From Bin127 sp965221625 (GTDB taxonomy: Bacteria > Chloroflexota > Dehalococcoidia > Lucifugimonadales > Lucifugimonadaceae): a DNA stretch of 64,000 nt. Numbering within the stretch: position 1 is the stretch's first letter; every line of letters begins with the position of its first letter. Both the position numbers and the translations under genes were made by a program. The stretch covers positions 1,178,001-1,242,000 of the forward strand of contig OZ244903.1 in NCBI GenBank assembly GCA_965221625.1, given 5' to 3'. Shown piece by piece: positions 60,984-64,000 of the stretch. Under the pieces are notes generated by a model that saw only the letters and a program-made list of their open reading frames with translations, did no database searches and was not told the origin of the DNA.

Positions 60984-61238
60984 TTAGCGATTGATCATGC
61001 GGACGTAATCGTCGTGGTGTCCGATCCATATCCAGATGAAATCGGCACCGTCTTCGACAGCCAACGCCCGATGAGAATCACTCACCCGGACGGAACGAAA
61101 TCGGCTGACGCGCTTGAAGCGCAGAGAAGGGTGGCGAGGGTTGTCCTTCAGAAGTTGAAAGTTGCGACGCGCAACTCTTTGTGTCGAGGGTTGTAACGCA
61201 TCAAAGTGTCGCCAAAACCCCGGCGCGACCTTGTGCAT
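60984..61238 (-). CDS. RelE/ParE-family toxin
   Basis: 84-residue basic protein of the RelE/ParE superfamily: PGFWRHFDALQPSTQRVARR, then FQLLKDNPRHPSLRFKRV, SVRVSDSHRALAVEDGADF and a C-terminal IWIGHHDDYVRMI. It starts directly after the antitoxin stop (TAG-ATG). Whether it acts as an mRNA interferase or a gyrase inhibitor is not clear from the sequence. Confidence 0.8.
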   Translation of the reverse strand: MHKVAPGFWRHFDALQPSTQRVARRNFQLLKDNPRHPSLRFKRVSRFRSVRVSDSHRALAVEDGADFIWIWIGHHDDYVRMINR

Positions 61239-61469
61239 CTAGAGCGGTGTAAGTTCGCCGCGTTCTTTCGCGGCTAGAGCCTCGTCCGCCAGTGCGTCCA
61301 ACTTGCCGGTCGCCACGTCTTCTTCGAGTTCGCGATCCCACTCTTCCCATTCCCGTTCCCAAAACCAGCTACGAAACACTGCGTAGTCAGCTTTGCTGAG
61401 TTCGCTTATCGATCGCTGGAGATCGACCACGGTCGTTGACCTATCCTTTTCTGTTTCAAAGGCTTCCAT
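61239..61469 (-). CDS. Antitoxin-like partner of the RelE/ParE toxin
   Basis: 76-residue acidic helical protein: VDLQRSISELSKADYAVFRS, then WFWEREWEEWDRELEEDVAT and KLDALADEALAAKERGELTP. This is the pattern of the small antitoxins that precede such toxins. ATG 61469 is chosen for GAAGAGG 7 bases upstream rather than a start at 61499. Neighbouring toxin and zero spacing support an operon. Confidence 0.78.
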   Translation of the reverse strand: MEAFETEKDRSTTVVDLQRSISELSKADYAVFRSWFWEREWEEWDRELEEDVATGKLDALADEALAAKERGELTPL

Positions 61470-61506
61470 GGCAGACCTCTTCCAATTCGTGTCTAACATG
61501 CTATAC

Positions 61507-61722
61507 CTAGCCGGTTAACACCGTAGCTTGATAAGGCGTTAAGTGTGATTCCACCTGGTGAGTTTGCGCCGACTCGTCATCCTCGATGAACTCATAACTC
61601 GCAGTCAGCACGGTGGCAAGAAGTGACCGGAAGATGCCGAGTTGGTCATCTGACCAGCGATCCGTATCTCTGAACAATCGATACGTTAAGTTGCCGAGAT
61701 CGAACTGGAAGTCGCGATACCA
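61507..61722 (-). pseudogene. Open frame remnant upstream of the RelE-type module
   Basis: A leftward frame of 71 codons runs from just after a TAG at 61723-61725 to TAG 61507-61509. It begins WYRDFQFDLGNLTYRLFRDT and continues with DRWSDDQLGIFRSLLATVLT. It has no ATG (only TTG at about 61677), yet the amino-acid pattern is protein-like. It may be the remainder of a degraded gene. The rest of 61500-61801 shows nothing else. Confidence 0.25.
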
Positions 61723-61801
61723 CTAGCGCGACGGTGGGTCGATAGGTGCGCCAACCCGCACTCTATGCTCGACGCAAATTGGCGCGTCAACAGGTTTCGT
61801 T

Positions 61802-61969
61802 TTATGCCAGAGTGGCAATCAGCGCAAGCACAACGACCACTGCTATGCCTATAGCGACGCCTTCTTTGAACTCCTCCACCTTCAGTTTCCAAGGGGTGGT
61901 GAATCTACCCAGAGAATCTCTGAGCGGTTGGTTCGTTCGACGTCTTGTGTCTCTTTTGCGCCTACCCAT
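61802..61969 (-). CDS. Basic single-pass membrane micro-protein, copy 1
   Basis: 55-residue protein: a basic, Arg-rich N-terminus (MGRRKRDTRRRTNQPLRDSL), then GRFTTPWKLKVEEFKEG, and a C-terminal hydrophobic helix VAIGIAVVVVLALIATLA. GAGGT lies 5 bases before the ATG, a good ribosome site. Predicted as a tail-anchored or single-pass inner-membrane protein. A related protein is encoded at 62105-62245. No known family recognised. Confidence 0.6.
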   Translation of the reverse strand: MGRRKRDTRRRTNQPLRDSLGRFTTPWKLKVEEFKEGVAIGIAVVVVLALIATLA

Positions 61970-62104
61970 ACTTACCTCAGCAACCTCCCGTATCTCCTAC
62001 GAATGAAGTATGGTCGAAGGAATCTGGATTCCTTGCCAATATTGAGGCCAACAATCCCCATGTAAACATACGGAGATTCGGCATCTGTCGCTCAAACACC
62101 ACGA

Positions 62105-62245
62105 TCAAGTCGCCAGCCAGATTCCGATCAAGACAGCTATGCAAGTGACGATCACATCTCGCCTTGCGATGAATTGACCGTTGAACGGGTTACGAAGTTG
62201 GCCTTGAGCTTGTGCGCTTCGACGTTTGCGATTGTATCTAGTCAT
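62105..62245 (-). CDS. Basic single-pass membrane micro-protein, copy 2
   Basis: 46-residue protein with the same layout as copy 1: basic N-terminus MTRYNRKRRSAQAQGQLRNP, then FNGQFIARRDVI, and hydrophobic VTCIAVLIGIWLAT at the end. The shared LR...G(R/Q)F core and basic-then-hydrophobic order suggest a common origin. GGGAG lies about 13 bases upstream of the ATG. Position, after the terminator at 62274-62300, is consistent with a separate transcript. Confidence 0.55.
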   Translation of the reverse strand: MTRYNRKRRSAQAQGQLRNPFNGQFIARRDVIVTCIAVLIGIWLAT

Positions 62246-62273
62246 CGAATTAATTCACTCCCTTCAAGCAAAA

Positions 62274-62300
62274 CGGCCTCCTCCCACCGAGGAGACGCCA
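62274..62300 (-). terminator. Intrinsic terminator-like hairpin
   Basis: GGCGTCTCCTCGGTGGGAGG-type stem (CTCCTC pairing with GAGGAG, flanked by GGC/GCC) read leftward is followed by CGTTTTGC. It probably terminates transcripts from the GIY-YIG region before the micro-protein genes. Confidence 0.5.
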
Positions 62301-62416
62301 TATCGTTGTTGATCCGATCCTAACCGGCAATGGCGTTGCTGTCAAACGGCAAGGCAAGTCCATCCGAGGTGTGACTGACCAATGGTAAACTCACTTCTGT
62401 TCAGCGGCACTTGCCC

Positions 62417-62984
62417 TCAGCCCCGCTTCCGCCGATTGCTCTCGGGCTGCCAGTCTTGGATGACTGTCGTCTCGAGGTCTTGCGTCTCTTGACGGCCTTG
62501 GGTGTAGGCGTATGAGAATTGGATGTGGCTGGGTAAGAGGGTTAGCTCGCGGCGGAGGATGGGGTTGGTTTCGTTGCGCAGGCGTTGCAGTAGTCGTGTC
62601 CGGAGGCAGGCGTGCGACATGCCGACGTAGATGCACTTGTTTTCTTCGTCGCCGAACTCGGCTTGTGACCAGAAGGCGTAGACGCCGGTGCGGTTTCGGC
62701 TCGAGTTTCTGGATCTGTTGGAGTTTGAACGGACGCAACCGCCGACGCAGTTGGTATCTCAGACCGAACGGTGTCGGTTGCTCTGGTGCGTCTTCACGCA
62801 GGTCACAGATTGAACGGTTCTCGGGTCGCCGAGCTGGCACTCGCTTGCTCCGGGGGTGGTACGCCGGATAGTGTCGAACTGGGGATCGACCATGCGCGTC
62901 TTGACTCGACTGAAGGGATTGGTCACTGGTTGGGTCGGCGATTGAGATGCTAAGGTAGTTATCTTCGGGAGAGTTATCCATCAA
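62417..62984 (-). pseudogene. GIY-YIG nuclease-like gene with frameshift
   Basis: Two frames must be joined to give one protein. The N-terminal frame from ATG 62984 ends PFKLQQIQKLEP. At the AAA run near 62694-62696 removal of one base continues as NRTGVYAFWSQ, then ENKCIYVGMSHACLRTRL, ETNPILRRELTLL and ETTVIQDWQPESNRRKRG. GVYAFW and CIYVGMS are the GIY-YIG signature, and the QDWQPESNR end is also familial. The C-terminal frame has no start codon of its own before the GIY motif. Either a single-base insertion inactivated the gene or the assembly has an indel. A pure Arg/Pro-rich reading continues in the first frame and is not meaningful. Confidence 0.7.
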
Positions 62985-63095
62985 CTGTTGCCTGAACCGA
63001 TCCTGCGAACACAGGCATTCGGAAGCAAACTAAGATTGACGCTTCGAGCACGACTACTACGCAAAGACGTTGCATTCGCAACGAAGGAGAATCCA

Positions 63096-63887
63096 TTGCT
63101 GTTGCGTCTCATGTTTCCGCTACTGTCGGTACTTGGCTTGTTCGCCCTTGGTTGTTCGCAACCAGAACCCGAGATTGTGAATGTACCAGTAACGGTTGAG
63201 GTGGATCGTGAAATTCCGGTCACAGTCGTAGTCGAGAGAGAGGTTGAGATAACGCGACGCGTGGACGTGCCCGTCACGGTTGAGGTGGAACGAGAGGTTC
63301 CGGTCACGGTCGTGGTCGAGAGAGAGGTTGAGGTAACGCGAAACGTAGAAGTCCCAGCTACAGTTGAGGTTGAGGTTACGCGTGAGATCCCGGTGACGGT
63401 TGAAACCGAAGTGGTGCGTGAAATCGTCCGCGAAGTGCCAGTAACCGTCGTAGTGGATAAGCCAGTTGAGGTCGAAGTTGTGCGAGAGGTGGTGGTAACG
63501 GTCGAGGTACCGCAAAAGATCATCGAGGTGGAGGCAACGCGTGAAGTCGAAGTCGAAGTGACCCGTCAGGTCGTCGTTGAAAGAGAGACGGAACTCGAGG
63601 TCGAAGTTACCAGGGTCGTGGAAGTGCCTTTGGATGCTTCGTACGACGACGTGGGAGAAGAGATTCAGACGACCTTCGATGTAGACGGTGATGGTGGCAT
63701 AACGTTGCGCGAAGTGTGTGGATTGTTCGCAGATCGCGAGTTCACTGCGGCCGCGATGTTTTGGATTTTCGGATTAAGGGAAGAGTGGCAACGGGCCGAC
63801 GATGATGAGAGCAGCAACCTTCACCGCTTCACGTCTCGTTGGACGAATCGAGAACTGTGCGATTGGGCTAACGAGTTCGACGAATAG
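63096..63887 (+). CDS. Repeat-rich lipoprotein with EF-hand-like loop
   Basis: 263-residue predicted surface lipoprotein. TTG 63096 is the start, with AAGGAG 6 bases upstream. A hydrophobic signal ends in ALGC (Cys20). Residues 30 to about 180 consist of Val/Glu/Thr repeats; the first two are 28-residue units VPVTVEVDREIPVTVVVERE and VPVTVEVEREVPVTVVVERE plus linkers. Then comes an EF-hand-like calcium loop DVDGDGGITLRE at about 195-206, and a C-terminal Trp/Arg-rich block. The same type of repeat is found after the lipobox of the binding protein at 7042. Likely a calcium-binding stalked surface protein. Function unknown. Confidence 0.8.
   Translation: MLLRLMFPLLSVLGLFALGCSQPEPEIVNVPVTVEVDREIPVTVVVEREVEITRRVDVPVTVEVEREVPVTVVVEREVEVTRNVEVPATVEVEVTREIPVTVETEVVREIVREVPVTVVVDKPVEVEVVREVVVTVEVPQKIIEVEATREVEVEVTRQVVVERETELEVEVTRVVEVPLDASYDDVGEEIQTTFDVDGDGGITLREVCGLFADREFTAAAMFWIFGLREEWQRADDDESSNLHRFTSRWTNRELCDWANEFDE
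63183..63350 (+). repeat. 84-bp tandem coding repeat (two copies)
   Basis: Two near-identical 84-bp units (63183-63266 and 63267-63350) each encode a 28-residue Val/Glu/Thr unit of the lipoprotein, followed by more diverged units. Suggests growth by unequal recombination. Confidence 0.7.
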
Positions 63888-63899
63888 CCGTGATGATCA

Positions 63900-63913
63900 G
63901 ACGCGAACGCGTC
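63900..63913 (+). terminator. Weak hairpin after the lipoprotein gene
   Basis: GACGCG-AA-CGCGTC, a 6-bp perfect stem with no U-tract, 12 bp after the lipoprotein stop. The rest of 63914-64000 has no recognised gene. Confidence 0.25.
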
Positions 63914-64000
63914 ACGAATAGACTAGCGTTGCCAAGATCACCAACGTTGACGGACGTTCAAAAAGCAGCGGAGTAGTGTAGTGCCTTTGCTGGGTCGGCG

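Noticed and set aside
62391..62690. Pro/Arg-rich end of the frame starting at 62984
   Set aside because: Past the frameshift, GIY-YIG sequence lies in a different frame, so this tail is noncoding.
62981..63523. Thr/Ser-rich leftward repeat protein
   Set aside because: Antisense reading of the Val/Glu repeats; the rightward lipoprotein has start, ribosome site and lipobox.
63183..63600. Possible CRISPR or minisatellite
   Set aside because: Repeats are contiguous in-frame 84-bp coding units without spacers.

Overview
The window looks like a chromosome segment of a marine or host-associated Chloroflexota bacterium, most probably SAR202-like. The taxon is inferred, not tested. Three things point there: extracytoplasmic lipoproteins that carry long Val/Glu/Thr-rich repeats directly after the lipobox (7042-8955 and 63096-63887), two enolase-superfamily (mandelate racemase type) genes beside sulfatase, SDR, TIM-barrel and oligopeptide-type ABC transport genes, and a compact layout with many 1-4 base stop/start overlaps and frequent GTG/TTG starts.

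Region by region. 1-3470: two tandem paralogous family-5 solute-binding lipoproteins, the first cut by the window edge. 3512-6883: a TIM-barrel isomerase, then a leftward cluster of three paralogous small proteins, a retropepsin-like aspartic protease and a DUF2442 protein, then a crotonase. 7042-13263: a complete Dpp/Opp-type importer (divergent binding protein, two permeases, two ATPases), followed by a sulfatase and MFS transporter, a DrrAB-type exporter, an enolase-superfamily enzyme and an SDR; together a catabolic and transport region. 20238-34246: housekeeping genes, including an unusually long phosphoglycerate mutase, DUF192 lipoprotein, ispH, an MFS carrier, an ArsC/Spx protein, prs, secA and valS. 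A T-box riboswitch with a GUC (Val) specifier precedes valS.

34554-44600 is a restriction-modification island: a methyltransferase-less type IIG-like protein, a single-chain type ISP enzyme, a Panacea-like/DUF488 fusion, a type II C5-methyltransferase with its putative endonuclease, and an orphan beta-class methyltransferase. nirK (copper nitrite reductase) follows, then rraA-like, a translationally coupled nurA-herA pair, a phosphotriesterase-family hydrolase, an ImmA/IrrE gene with the remains of a DUF4411 toxin, ilvD, two Nudix hydrolases and a second enolase-superfamily gene.

56424-64000 is accessory DNA: a DUF433 protein, a coupled DUF4365 plus unknown gene pair, several toxin-antitoxin modules (orphan Phd, HigBA, Phd-PIN, RelE-type), two tiny basic membrane proteins, a frameshifted GIY-YIG gene and a repeat-bearing lipoprotein with an EF-hand-like loop.

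The least expected signals are a perfect 18-bp palindrome inside the type ISP coding sequence, the DUF4365-unknown cassette, the protease with triplicated partner proteins, the truncated DUF4411 toxin, the paralogous membrane micro-proteins and the roughly 95-residue insertion in phosphoglycerate mutase. No rRNA, tRNA, CRISPR array or insertion sequence was recognised.
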